DNA of 64,000 bases from G965250275 sp965250275 (lineage in GTDB: Bacteria; Pseudomonadota; Alphaproteobacteria; Rhodobacterales; Rhodobacteraceae): NCBI GenBank assembly GCA_965250275.1, contig OZ252297.1:3534001-3598000 (forward strand), read 5' to 3'. Below the pieces are notes generated by a model. That model was not told the DNA's origin. It saw only the letters and a list, made by a program, of their open reading frames with translations, and made no database searches. Position 1 is the stretch's first letter; each line of letters begins with the position of its first letter. The translations under genes and the position numbers were made by a program. This document shows, piece after piece, positions 40,643 to 49,819 of this stretch.

Positions 40643-42205
40643 TTAATCGGCGCACTTACACGCTTCACCGCTCGATGCGAAGTTCATCAATTCAATCTCT
40701 CCCGGACGCCAAGTTTGATCGAACCATGACTCCAGCGGGCCATAGAGACGGAAGATCGTATTCCAACCTTTGCCGGGAACTGTCTGCACCCAGTTGCTCT
40801 CTTTGCCCTCCGGCGCCTTCGGACCAAAATAGATGTCATAAGATCCATCTTCGTTCTGGACTACGTCTGTGTCATTGCTACCGATTGCAGGAAACTGAGC
40901 GTCAGTTTGTAGCATTGAGCGCGTCTGGTTGTCATAGAGCGTGAACGACCAGAAGTCTTTGGCCGGCACATCCGCGGGCACATTCACCCTGTATGTCTTG
41001 GCGCCGTCCAGCGGGTTCCCGTTGGAGTCGCGATATGTAAAGGCATACTGAGATCCCTTACCCACCTTCTTAAGCGCCATCGCAGGGGTTATGCCTGTCG
41101 CGTAGAAGTGGAATGCCGCGCGAATGTCGTGAAGAGTCACGCCATCGAGCTCCCAAGTGTAGGCACCACCTGGAAACGCGGTCTGCCAATAGCTCTTTCC
41201 AGGATACCAGTAGAAACGTTCGTCACGCGGTTTAGATATGAGTGTCTTTACCGTCACAGCACCAGCTGCTGCCGCCGCTTCAAGGATTGGTTTCATCCGC
41301 GAGTCGGGCGCGAACTCCTGCCCTTTTACGATTCCAATGGCTGCGAGGTGGCCCAGAAGTTCGGGGCGTTCACCCATAAGAGGCTCACGTTGAACAACGG
41401 CGTTGATTTCGTCAAAAATCTCCGCGTCCATGCGGTGGATCGTGTTGAACAGCTTGCCCGACACATTCACGAAAGTCATTTCCGGCGGATTGTCTGCCTG
41501 GGACAGAGGATAGATACGGAAACGGTCTTTGGTCTGGCTTACGGCAAGATCGGTGGTCCCGTCCTTTTGATAACCTCGCCAAAGCACCCAGTTTCCAAAT
41601 GTGTTTGTGCGGGCCACATGGTACCCCTCGGGAACCTCCCCATCGTAGCCCGGGGGCAGGATCAGGAACTTGCCGCCTTGGCCTTCGTCCGGCCCGAGAT
41701 TGCCGAAATCGATAACATAGCGGAACCAGGCGTCGTTGAGAAAGCCGAGCACGTTCGGCGGCGTTTCGATCACCATAGGCTCATCGTCCAGCTCCAGCCA
41801 GGACGTCATGTAAACGCTGGTTGTGTTGGCGGTCAGAAACAGAGCATGGGAATCCATCAACCCTTCGAACAGGATGGCCGTCGAATTGGCAGGGCCGAAC
41901 TCCAAGATACCGTTGCGCAGACCTTCCATCGAGGCGATTTTCGTTCCGTCGAGTACCGCCTGGTAGGCGTGTGTAAAATCAAGAAGATTGTAGACTTTCT
42001 GCGCCGATTCTACGTCGGGAACTCCGTCGAAGAAGTTCAACTCTCCCACCCGGGTCTGCAGGTTGTCGGGCGTTGTGATGCCTTCAGGGATCGGAGTCGC
42101 CATTTCCATCGTCGGCACTTCTTGGGCCGATAGCGATGACGCGCTGATCCAACATGTCAGAACGGCGGCATTGGCCGTCCGGACGATCGTTTTGATTTTA
42201 CTCAC
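40643..42205 (-). CDS. DUF1254/DUF1214-domain exported protein
   Basis: 520 residues from the GTG at 42203-42205, which has a perfect GGGAGGAAA site and is followed by a signal peptide (VSKIKTIVRTANAAVLTCWISASSLSA). DUF1254 spans about 40-200 (FFDGVPDVESAQKVYNLLDFTHAYQAVLDG, ANTTSVYMTSWLEL). The DUF1214 end is NDTDVVQNEDGSYDIYFGP..W..TVPGKGWN.IFRLYGPLE. Periplasmic; the family's biochemistry is not known. It follows the TetR gene in an apparent operon with a dedicated outer-membrane porin downstream, suggesting uptake or processing of a hydrophobic compound. Confidence 0.88.
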   Translation of the reverse strand: MSKIKTIVRTANAAVLTCWISASSLSAQEVPTMEMATPIPEGITTPDNLQTRVGELNFFDGVPDVESAQKVYNLLDFTHAYQAVLDGTKIASMEGLRNGILEFGPANSTAILFEGLMDSHALFLTANTTSVYMTSWLELDDEPMVIETPPNVLGFLNDAWFRYVIDFGNLGPDEGQGGKFLILPPGYDGEVPEGYHVARTNTFGNWVLWRGYQKDGTTDLAVSQTKDRFRIYPLSQADNPPEMTFVNVSGKLFNTIHRMDAEIFDEINAVVQREPLMGERPELLGHLAAIGIVKGQEFAPDSRMKPILEAAAAAGAVTVKTLISKPRDERFYWYPGKSYWQTAFPGGAYTWELDGVTLHDIRAAFHFYATGITPAMALKKVGKGSQYAFTYRDSNGNPLDGAKTYRVNVPADVPAKDFWSFTLYDNQTRSMLQTDAQFPAIGSNDTDVVQNEDGSYDIYFGPKAPEGKESNWVQTVPGKGWNTIFRLYGPLESWFDQTWRPGEIELMNFASSGEACKCAD

Positions 42206-42282
42206 TTGGTTTCCTCCCAAATTGATAGCTAGTTTTGTGAGATGAATTGCCTGATCCGGTTTTGATCGGTCGAACCGATGTC

Positions 42283-42954
42283 TCATTGGCCGGGATCAAT
42301 CGCGTTGGCTGCATTGAACGGATAAAGCGTCGAAATCCAAATGCGCATTATCGCCGCCAAGACGTCGTGCTTGGCCAATCTTTGAGAGGTTCCAAAAGCA
42401 TGAATAAGTACGCCCGCATCCATACGATTAAGGGCGCGCGCCACGGGCATCGCATCGAACTCCGGCACCAAGCCGCATCTTTGGTCTTCTTCAATTCTTG
42501 CAGCGACTATTTCGTCAAAGGAGCCCAAAAACGCCTGCCATACATGCTCCAGCCTGTCGTCGCTTGGGGCAGCATCGGAGACTGCACGCAGGATCGATCC
42601 ATGTTGATGGCCAACGTCGACGAGTGCGGTCAGGCTCTCCTGCAAGGTGGCGATCGAGTCGCCTCCTCCGCTTAACCAGGGTTGTGCACCTTCCACGATC
42701 CCACCCTTCACTTCATCTAGCAAAGCCTCCATCAAACCGTGCAGGTCGTTGAAATGCTGATAAAAAGCTGACCGGCTATAACCGGTCGCCGCCATCAGAT
42801 TTCCAACTGTGAGGTCCCGAAATGGGTTGTCGCCCAAGAACGTTCTCCCAGCGTCCAATATGGCGGAGCGCGTTTGCGCCGATTTACTTGGCGCGGTGGC
42901 TCGCGCAGCAACCTGTCTCCGAACAAGATCCGATTTCGGCTTTTCTGACATCAT
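42283..42954 (-). CDS. TetR-family regulator
   Basis: 223 residues. N-terminal HTH: ARTRSAILDAGRTFLGDNPFRDLTVGNLMAATGYSRSAFYQHF. The helical C-terminal domain is divergent. Its start codon lies inside the first of two TGACATNATGTCA palindromes, so it almost certainly represses itself and, because it is the first gene, also the downstream DUF1254 and porin genes. The inducer is unknown. Confidence 0.92.
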   Translation of the reverse strand: MMSEKPKSDLVRRQVAARATAPSKSAQTRSAILDAGRTFLGDNPFRDLTVGNLMAATGYSRSAFYQHFNDLHGLMEALLDEVKGGIVEGAQPWLSGGGDSIATLQESLTALVDVGHQHGSILRAVSDAAPSDDRLEHVWQAFLGSFDEIVAARIEEDQRCGLVPEFDAMPVARALNRMDAGVLIHAFGTSQRLAKHDVLAAIMRIWISTLYPFNAANAIDPGQ

Positions 42955-42978
42955 GTCACTAAACTTGACATAATGTCA
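42946..42978. promoter_or_regulatory. Twin TetR operator, TGACATNATGTCA
   Basis: TGACATCATGTCA (42946-42958) and TGACATAATGTCA (42966-42978) are perfect 6-1-6 palindromes, 20 bp apart centre to centre, at the start of the TetR gene. Two identical sites about two helical turns apart indicate cooperative dimer binding and autoregulation. Confidence 0.85.
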
Positions 42979-43247
42979 GTTGTCCACAAAATGTTATCAA
43001 ACGAACTCGATATGCATCTGACACAGCGAATAAAGTTGGCACTCGCTTCGCCCGCGCATCGTACCTTTGAAAGGTCTGCCGCAGACGAGCTTAGTCATTG
43101 AAGGGGGTTCTGAAATCAGCTGGATTGGGCGTTGGTGCACAGCAGATGTTCTGCAACGCAATGCATCCCATTTAGGTTACTATTCATGGGCCGCGTGGGT
43201 CGCATTTGGAACAACGCCACGAGTTAATTCTTGCGGAGGCATATCTT

Positions 43248-44189
43248 GTGCTCAAGGGCATTTCGAAGAAGATCATTATTGGCGCTTTGGTTGCTATGAC
43301 CGCAGCTATCTGCGCCGCCATCACTTGGTTCATAATGTATGGCCCGGGGGCATGGACCGGAAACATCTCCAATCGTGACCTGTCCGATACGACCGCTGAC
43401 GCGGGCCTGCCGAAAGAAGCAAACGGGCAATCCGCCGAACTCCTCGCGGCATTTCACGGGCTCGACAAATTGCCAAACCTCGCAAATGCGATTTGCAGAG
43501 GGTCGGAGGGTAAGACAGGAATGCCTGTAATCTTCTCGACCGAAATAGACATCACTACGATGCAGGCGGGGGATCTTCGGGTCACAACCCGCTCTGGTAA
43601 GATCGGAACAATGCACTGTGTTTCCGTTTTGCCGGCAACTGATCCGGGCGAGTTGCGCACTGTGCTCTTGATCGGGCAACTGGGACTTTCCGATACCGAT
43701 CCACCCGTCAGCGTCGAGGTCATCGGGAATCTGCATTCAATTGACGGGACCCTGAATTTTCGGGGAACCAGCGTCTCGGTGATACCCCTTGAGGACGGGC
43801 CGTCGATCGCTTTGGCTGAAGTTGTGGATGATTGGACATCGGTCGGCACTCTGGGGCCCCGTCGCGTCAGGGGGAGCCTATGCCCCACAGAGGGCATCGT
43901 TCAGGCAGTCCGTGTCGCGTGGGAGGGCGGCGTGACGCTGGAAGACGGTACGGAACCCGGAGAGGCAGAGCGCGATCTCTACACAATCACCGTCGAGGCG
44001 GCGGACGGAACCCGCCGAGATGTGAAGCCGGCGGCGCTGGCCAACTTGGGTGACGGGGACAACAATCACATGCTCTGCATGGACACGACAGATCGGCCGA
44101 TTTCGGTATCCTTTCCGGAAGGCATTCTGACGGATCCAAATGATGATCTGAACCCGGCGACAGAGGTGGACGTCATCCCATTGCGCTAA
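43248..44189 (+). CDS. Membrane-anchored hypothetical protein
   Basis: 313 residues from the GTG at 43248, chosen because GGAGG is 8 bp upstream; the frame opens at 43206 without such a site. A basic start plus one membrane span (IIIGALVAMTAAICAAITWFI) and a long extracytoplasmic part follow. It contains four cysteines (ICRGSEG, MHCVSVL, SLCPTEG, MLCMDTT) that could form disulfides, and beta-rich repeats (ISVSFPEGILTDPNDDLNP). No family recognised. It stands alone after the TetR operators; their divergent side might also control it (inference). Confidence 0.7.
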   Translation: MLKGISKKIIIGALVAMTAAICAAITWFIMYGPGAWTGNISNRDLSDTTADAGLPKEANGQSAELLAAFHGLDKLPNLANAICRGSEGKTGMPVIFSTEIDITTMQAGDLRVTTRSGKIGTMHCVSVLPATDPGELRTVLLIGQLGLSDTDPPVSVEVIGNLHSIDGTLNFRGTSVSVIPLEDGPSIALAEVVDDWTSVGTLGPRRVRGSLCPTEGIVQAVRVAWEGGVTLEDGTEPGEAERDLYTITVEAADGTRRDVKPAALANLGDGDNNHMLCMDTTDRPISVSFPEGILTDPNDDLNPATEVDVIPLR

Positions 44190-44768
44190 GCGCTCGAAAG
44201 CCCGGTTTTCGGCAGATCTTTCGCCACCAGGGGCGAGTTGGAACTTGCGCAGGAACAATCTTTAATGGTGGTTCTTGTTGCGCTGCCATCGCAGGCAGTT
44301 TCGTCCGCGAAGCGGTCATTCGTGAACGGGTCAGCGAACGACCGCTTCGAGCCCGAAGCAGACCTATTACCGTCCGGCTTGGGAAAGGTCTTGCAACACC
44401 AGGCGATGACGTCGTAGCCGACACCAACAGAGAGGGATGCCCCCCCGCCCGACGTCCAAAGACGTGCTCGACGCTTCGCGTATCTGCCCAGACGGTGGAA
44501 TGAAACAATACCTTCCCGCTTCTCGGCTGAGACAGATTATCGGTGGAACCGCGTCATCCCCTTCGACCACACATGACAGACCCTCAGCCGTGTTAGCTCG
44601 ATTGAGCGGAGCTGACACATTGCTTTTTGCTGGTCTGACCTCGACGCTCTCAATGTGTTCTTCAGAATCCGTGAGCGTATCGCCACCCGCAACGACCGGT
44701 GCCCAGTGGCTTAACTGTCCGCCATCGACCTCGCTGCAACGGTCATGTTCTAGTTATGAATTCTGAGC
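44190..44768. other. Gene-free accessory stretch with repeats
   Basis: 579 bp containing a dispersed GGGCTCGAAGC element (inverted, about 44339-44354) and the 161-bp repeat copy (44521-44681). Some frames are open for 70-100 codons but look like shadows. I take it as insertion debris. Confidence 0.5.
44521..44681 (-). repeat. 161-bp repeat copy A (fragment of AlpA-linked element)
   Basis: Aligns without gaps to 59990-60150 with 12 mismatches by my count (about 93% identity). The minus strand reads DTLTDSEEHIESVEVRPAKSNV then SAPLNRANTAEGL, the same peptide as at the second site. No AlpA gene accompanies this copy. Confidence 0.85.
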
Positions 44769-45911
44769 CTAAATTTCGTCTTCCCACATCATCTGTACCA
44801 GTACATAGCGGCTATCTGGATTGCCGGGATCCTTTTTTGACTTTCCCTTCTTTTTGAGCTGACCACCTTTCGCCTTGGAAAAGAGTCCGGCTTTCCCACC
44901 GAGCCATCCCCGCATTTCCTTCGCGACAGCTTCGGCGCGTTTCATGCAGAGAGTTCCATTTTCCACGTCCGGCCCGGAGGCATCGGCATATCCAGTAATC
45001 AGGATGGATTTCTTGCCGGGCAGATCACCGCGCCGGATCATCTCCTTGGTGTAGTAAGGCATGGACTTGATGCACCAGTTCTTGAAGCCGCGGTAGTCGA
45101 GCATGCCACTGTGCTTACTTATCTTCTTCATCGACGCGTCATCGTATTCGAACGATCCAACTTTGGTGAATACCGAGTAAGCATTGGTCTTTGGAGGTTC
45201 GGGGGGCGCTTTCTTGACCGGTTCCTTCAGGCCATTGATTGGTATCTTGTAGATTTCGGAAAAGGTCCATGTGTCGTCACCTCCGCCCTGCCCCTTCTTT
45301 TTCTGGATCACCGCCTTCATTCCGATTGACGATGTGTTGCTGAAGTAACTCGTTTTCATCGGCATCCATTTCGGAATAGCCGGCACTCTCGAAAAACTGT
45401 TTTCCGTGGGATTACCCATCGTGGACAGGTTGCCCTTCTCGTCGATGCTGATATCCCATGTCACCACACCTTTGTACAGATACTCGTAGCTCGTGACCTT
45501 AGTCTTGCTGTACTCGACCCGGAGCAGGAAATTCATTTTGACCTGGTAGTCGCCCGGTCCCTGCAGGTCTATTTTCTTGGCCTTGCCCTTGCTGGAGAAA
45601 TTGACGAATTTGTGCTTCTTGCCGTCTTTGAAGACGTTGCCGTTGCCGTACACTTCGGTCAGCTTGCAGTTGGGATAGGTCACGGAAACCTCCGGCTTGG
45701 AAAACGAGTTTGCCCAGGCATTCCCGAGTAAGTCTCGTTGGTTGTCATGCTGCCGTCTGGAGCACCTTCGGCTAATGTCTTTTGATCGGAAGCGGCCTTT
45801 GCATTCCTGTCGGATCGCATCATCGCGGTGTCTGGAACGTTCCTTGCCCACCGCGAGGTCCGAGATGCCCATGCGACACCTGGACAGATTGGATTGGAAG
45901 GCCAAGTCCAC
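44769..45911 (-). CDS. OmpA-domain protein with doubtful N-terminus
   Basis: 380 residues in the open frame. The C-terminal about 110 residues are OmpA-like: SILITGYADASGPDVENGTLCMKRAEAVAKEMRGWL, which would bind peptidoglycan. The middle is lysine-rich with beta pattern. Residues about 30-65 (RHRDDAIRQECKGRFRSKDISRRCSRRQHD) are Arg-rich and look like a shadow frame. In the next frame the same DNA reads a more natural NAKAASDQKTLAEGAPDGSM. A frameshift near 45715 is likely, so this may be a pseudogene or a sequencing artefact. No signal peptide is visible in either frame. Confidence 0.55.
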   Translation of the reverse strand: MDLAFQSNLSRCRMGISDLAVGKERSRHRDDAIRQECKGRFRSKDISRRCSRRQHDNQRDLLGNAWANSFSKPEVSVTYPNCKLTEVYGNGNVFKDGKKHKFVNFSSKGKAKKIDLQGPGDYQVKMNFLLRVEYSKTKVTSYEYLYKGVVTWDISIDEKGNLSTMGNPTENSFSRVPAIPKWMPMKTSYFSNTSSIGMKAVIQKKKGQGGGDDTWTFSEIYKIPINGLKEPVKKAPPEPPKTNAYSVFTKVGSFEYDDASMKKISKHSGMLDYRGFKNWCIKSMPYYTKEMIRRGDLPGKKSILITGYADASGPDVENGTLCMKRAEAVAKEMRGWLGGKAGLFSKAKGGQLKKKGKSKKDPGNPDSRYVLVQMMWEDEI

Positions 45912-46036
45912 CTCATGCTTGTGACGTTGAGTCTAGTCCTTGTTAGAATCGCCTGAATTGTAAAAAATGATCACTGTCCGGGCAGGGTTTGCACGCGCCA
46001 CCATCGAAGCGGTGGGCGAACACGAAAGACGAGCCG

Positions 46037-46879
46037 ATGACATCAGTCCCTGACCTCTACAGCGTCTACCCTGCCCCGCCGAGGATCGCCCCCTTTGTCG
46101 AACGCTTCCTCTATGCTGATATTGACTATTCGGTTGATTTCCAGATCCGGCCGTTTCCGACGGGCCGATGCTTTGTCGGATTTGTCTTTCGCGATCCGAT
46201 TTCGTCCCAGCGTGGCGCACATCGAACCACCGCCAGCTCATTCCATTTCTGTGGTCAGGTTGGTGCGGACGACATACACGTGCACTACAGAGGCGAGATC
46301 GGGCATGTCATGGCCGAACTCAAGCCGTTCGCGCTGATGCGGCTTTTCGGCGTTCCCGCAATCGAAATCGACGGTCTATCCGCCGATGTTCGCGATTTTC
46401 TGCCTAGCCGCGCTGTCGAACGAATGCTTGACCGGGTCGCCTGGGCTCGATCGCCTGCCCATCGCATCGCCGCGTTCTCATCGATGTTGCTGGAGCAACT
46501 GGACACTCAACCTGATAGGTCATCAATCGTCGATGTCGTGGCAAGTGAGATCGACCAGAACCGCGGTCAGGTCCGGGTGACCGACCTGGCCCGTCGGTTT
46601 GATATCTCGCAGCAGACCCTGAGGCGGCAGTTCAAAGAGATCGTGGGCCTTGGCCCGAAGCGTTACGCTACCGTCGCCCGGCTAAACAACACAATTCGGC
46701 AGTTAAGCACTGCGGGGACGCTAACGCTCGCAAAGGTTGCGGCCGATAACGGGTATTTCGATGAAGCGCACATGTCTCACGATTTTTCCCGCCATTTCGG
46801 GATAAGCCCGGCTCGCTTCGCACAAGCTCGCAATGCGATGGTCATGTCCTATGCTGGGGCAAGGCCGCCGACACGATAA
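46037..46879 (+). CDS. AraC-family regulator
   Basis: 280 residues from the ATG at 46037 (the open frame begins at 45989). C-terminal HTH pair: GQVRVTDLARRFDISQQTLRRQFKEIVGLGPKRYATVARLN, then AADNGYFDEAHMSHDFSRHFGISPARF. The N-terminal about 150 residues are a DUF6597-like sensing domain (YPAPPRIAPFVERFLYADIDY...RPFPTGRCFVGFVFRD). The target is unknown. Confidence 0.9.
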   Translation: MTSVPDLYSVYPAPPRIAPFVERFLYADIDYSVDFQIRPFPTGRCFVGFVFRDPISSQRGAHRTTASSFHFCGQVGADDIHVHYRGEIGHVMAELKPFALMRLFGVPAIEIDGLSADVRDFLPSRAVERMLDRVAWARSPAHRIAAFSSMLLEQLDTQPDRSSIVDVVASEIDQNRGQVRVTDLARRFDISQQTLRRQFKEIVGLGPKRYATVARLNNTIRQLSTAGTLTLAKVAADNGYFDEAHMSHDFSRHFGISPARFAQARNAMVMSYAGARPPTR

Positions 46880-47221
46880 CGGCACAGCCAAGTTGTTTGC
46901 CAGCGGTCGTATAGAGTCGTTGCCGCCGCTTTCAGGCGAGGCACTTTGGATGGCATCTTCATGCATGCGGCCCAATCAGATCAAAGCGCGCAGACAAGTT
47001 GGCGATGCTTTGAAAACGGTCGATGGATTTGAATGGGCATAAGCCAGTGCCGCCGAAGGGGGACAAAACCCAAATCCATGGCCAAGAAGCAAGGGGCTAG
47101 ACAATCAAATATGGCATTTTCTACAAGCGCTGGCATGTGCGGTTTTAGTTAGATTTGGTCACTCGCCCCGGCCTGATGAGACTGGAGCGAGTGAACCGGA
47201 TTTACCAAGGACGCTAGTTTT
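46880..47221. other. Gene-free stretch with stem-loops downstream of the RTX gene
   Basis: 342 bp. TGGATTTG at about 47024 and CAAATCCA near 47079 are inverted. On the minus strand GGTTCACTCGC (47188-47198 region) and GCGAGTGACC (about 47158) form a long imperfect stem after the RTX stop. No U-run. No gene seen. Confidence 0.4.
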
Positions 47222-49588
47222 CTAGAACCAAGGTTCCTCTACATCATAGGTCAGGTCATCATAGTCTTGCCCGAAGACCGGGGTGTAAATCTGGGGCTCC
47301 GGTTCCACCGCGTAGCCCTGATCGACAACGACTGGATCAAGTTCTACAAGCGCGTTGTCGAACTTTAGAAACTCTACTCCGTCGCCCCAAGAATTGTTCA
47401 TGGCGCCCCGGATCAGATCGACGCCATCGATCCCATCGGCGCGAAGATCGGTAACAACCCAGTCACCCGACGACAATTTCACAACGGAATAGTCGCTGAT
47501 TGAGGCCGGACCAACGCCCTGGTCGGAATAGCCTAGGCCTTCCGGCACGACACCGCCTTCGTTTACCGATCCGTGGAACTTGCCGCGAAAGATGATGGTA
47601 TCGACGCCAAATCCACCGTCAATCGTGTCGTTGCCACTGCCACCGATAATCACGTCATCGCCCATCCCGCCATCAATCGCGTCGTTGCCTGAACCGCCTT
47701 CGATGATGTCGTTTCCGGCGCCGCCATCAATCACATCGGCATCAGCACCGCCGTCGATCTCGTCGTTCCCCTCGCCGCCCTGGATTTCATCCACTCCGTC
47801 GAACCCGAAAATCCGATCCAATCCGAGGCCGCCGAACAACGCGTCCCCTCCGTTGTCGCCGACAAGAACATCATTTCCGGCGCCGCCATAGATCGTTCCG
47901 CCGTCCTCGGCACCTGGCGCAAATGCACTCGGATTGCTGATGTCAATGCTGTCACCACGCATCGCCTGGTACAGGATGTCGTTGCCGCTGCCACCGTCCA
48001 GATAGTCCCGACCACCATCGCCCTGAAGCAGATCGCGCCCGTCGCCGCCGAACAGTTCATCGTCATGCAGCCCACCGAAGAGCTTATCGTTGCCACTGCC
48101 GCCATCGAGGATATCAAAGCCGCTTCCACCGAACAGCGCGTCAGCGCCGCCGTTGGTTTCAATCGTGTCATCTCCGGCACCACCGTCAATCAAGTCCGAA
48201 ACCTCCGCATGCGGCGACAGCTCGCCCGCGGCCTCGATACTGTTGATGGTATCGTTCCCGTCTCCGGCAGCGACTGTGAGACCGGCCGTGCTGGGCAGGT
48301 TTTTCAGAAAGACGTCTGCACCCCACTTGCCAAGTGCATCCAGTTCGCCCAACAGCACCTGAGTGTTGGCTTGATGACGCATGGCTTCCAACGCGCTGTG
48401 CGCGGCATAGTGCATTACTTCCACGTCAGTATCAAAAGGTATGACAGCGTCGATCGTTAGTCCCGCAAAAGGGCTCTTGCCGCTCAGATTGATCCCATCA
48501 GCATGAACCCCATGCATAGAGCCACTGTGCACGTACGTATCAAGAAGGTCCGGATTAAGCGCCGAGCCAGCCACAAAGCTGTCATCTGCAACGACACGCT
48601 GCTCGAAAGTACCGTTCGGTCCTGTGATGGTCTCGACCCAAACAAACCCTTGCCCATCGGTTTCCGGCTCATAGGCTGAGTATAGTTCATACGTGAATCC
48701 GTCAGCTTGTTTATCGCTCTCGTAGTCGTTACCGGAAAGCCCTCCGGAGAGTGCTTTGGCGAGCACACCGTCCTCAGCATAAATTTCCGACATGATGGCG
48801 TATACGGACACTATGTTGGCCTTCACAACCGATTGGCCGAGACCTTGATCGCTGGCATGAAGGATCGCCGCTATATAGGCTTGAGTGGCGGCCATAAGCG
48901 TAGGTGCGATGAGCCCGGACAGCATCTCCATGGGGGCATCATTAAGCATCGGAGGGATCTTGATGATGACGTCGTTCATAAGTTCGTCGGCGTCCTTGAG
49001 CAGTGCGTCGCGTTGCTCGGAAGTCGGTTCCCCCGGTGAATTGATCTGGTTGAGAACCGTCATTGCCGCGACCATCTGGTCGTGCACGGTGTCGGTGTCC
49101 AATTTCTCGCTCAGCCCATCAATCGCATCGATAATTTCGCTGACCTCTTCGGCGACGATTTCGAGCATGCCTTCGACGGCCTGAAGAAGTTCCGGGCCTT
49201 CTTCAGCGACACTCTGATCAGGACTTTGTGCGTTAAAGAAGAGTTGATCGATCATCTGATAAATCTCTTCAAAAGTCTGATAGATGCCGAAGACCTTGTC
49301 CTTGAAGTTGCTTAGTGCCGAAAATGCCGAAAGAAGGGCCGCAACGGCACCAGCGGCGGTCTGTTCGACGGTCTCATCTTTAAGAGCTAGGCCATCCAAT
49401 GTCAGCGGCTGAAGTTCGGGGATCTCTTGGACGTAGACACTGGGCACAATTGGCGTAAGTTCATCGGAAGATGCCCTTGCAGCGCTTTCCACAAGCGGTT
49501 CAAAGAGATCATCAGATTGAAAAACTGCTGTACCGATCTCAGTGATGTCGGGAGCAATTTCTACGGTGAGGCTTTGGCGTTGTCTCAT
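47222..49588 (-). CDS. Large RTX (hemolysin-type calcium-binding) exported protein
   Basis: 788 residues. Residues about 1-440 are an acidic alpha-helical region without a recognised domain (LLSAFSALSNFKDKVFGIYQTFEEIYQMIDQLFF). From about 440 to 670 there are many GGxGxDxUx nonapeptides (GGSGNDKLFGG, GGAGNDIIEGGSGNDAIDGG), a calcium-binding parallel beta-roll. The last 120 residues have no repeats and end in W-F, as type I secretion substrates often do. No signal peptide. No type I ABC/MFP genes are nearby, so secretion must use a transporter elsewhere. It is divergent from the HTH-membrane gene. Confidence 0.88.
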   Translation of the reverse strand: MRQRQSLTVEIAPDITEIGTAVFQSDDLFEPLVESAARASSDELTPIVPSVYVQEIPELQPLTLDGLALKDETVEQTAAGAVAALLSAFSALSNFKDKVFGIYQTFEEIYQMIDQLFFNAQSPDQSVAEEGPELLQAVEGMLEIVAEEVSEIIDAIDGLSEKLDTDTVHDQMVAAMTVLNQINSPGEPTSEQRDALLKDADELMNDVIIKIPPMLNDAPMEMLSGLIAPTLMAATQAYIAAILHASDQGLGQSVVKANIVSVYAIMSEIYAEDGVLAKALSGGLSGNDYESDKQADGFTYELYSAYEPETDGQGFVWVETITGPNGTFEQRVVADDSFVAGSALNPDLLDTYVHSGSMHGVHADGINLSGKSPFAGLTIDAVIPFDTDVEVMHYAAHSALEAMRHQANTQVLLGELDALGKWGADVFLKNLPSTAGLTVAAGDGNDTINSIEAAGELSPHAEVSDLIDGGAGDDTIETNGGADALFGGSGFDILDGGSGNDKLFGGLHDDELFGGDGRDLLQGDGGRDYLDGGSGNDILYQAMRGDSIDISNPSAFAPGAEDGGTIYGGAGNDVLVGDNGGDALFGGLGLDRIFGFDGVDEIQGGEGNDEIDGGADADVIDGGAGNDIIEGGSGNDAIDGGMGDDVIIGGSGNDTIDGGFGVDTIIFRGKFHGSVNEGGVVPEGLGYSDQGVGPASISDYSVVKLSSGDWVVTDLRADGIDGVDLIRGAMNNSWGDGVEFLKFDNALVELDPVVVDQGYAVEPEPQIYTPVFGQDYDDLTYDVEEPWF

Positions 49589-49733
49589 TGAAGTAACCTT
49601 TCGATTTCAGAACGCGCTCAGCGTTGTTTCGAAGAGCTGAGTTTTGGGATGAATGTCCCTCGTGACGGCAGTGCCGTTTTTCAGCTCAGGACTCGGCCAA
49701 CTTGAGCCGTCCTGATTTTCAGTGTAGCGTTTA

Positions 49734-49754
49734 CTGAGTATTCGGCTGAGTATT
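49734..49754. promoter_or_regulatory. Direct repeat CTGAGTATT in the RTX/HTH divergent promoter
   Basis: CTGAGTATT at 49734-49742 and 49746-49754 (12-bp period). It lies in the 231-bp region between the RTX gene and the HTH-membrane gene; AT-rich DNA follows (TTTTTGCTTTTATTT). A plausible binding site for the HTH domain encoded next door. Confidence 0.45.
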
Positions 49755-49819
49755 TTTGCTTTTATTTCAGTGGCTTGTAAAATACTTGGAGTGCAGGGTG
49801 CCCGCGTAGAGAGGTGACG

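Noticed and set aside
47580..47891. Plus-strand proline/serine-rich frame opposite the RTX repeats
   Set aside because: Arises from the periodic RTX nonapeptide DNA; not a gene.
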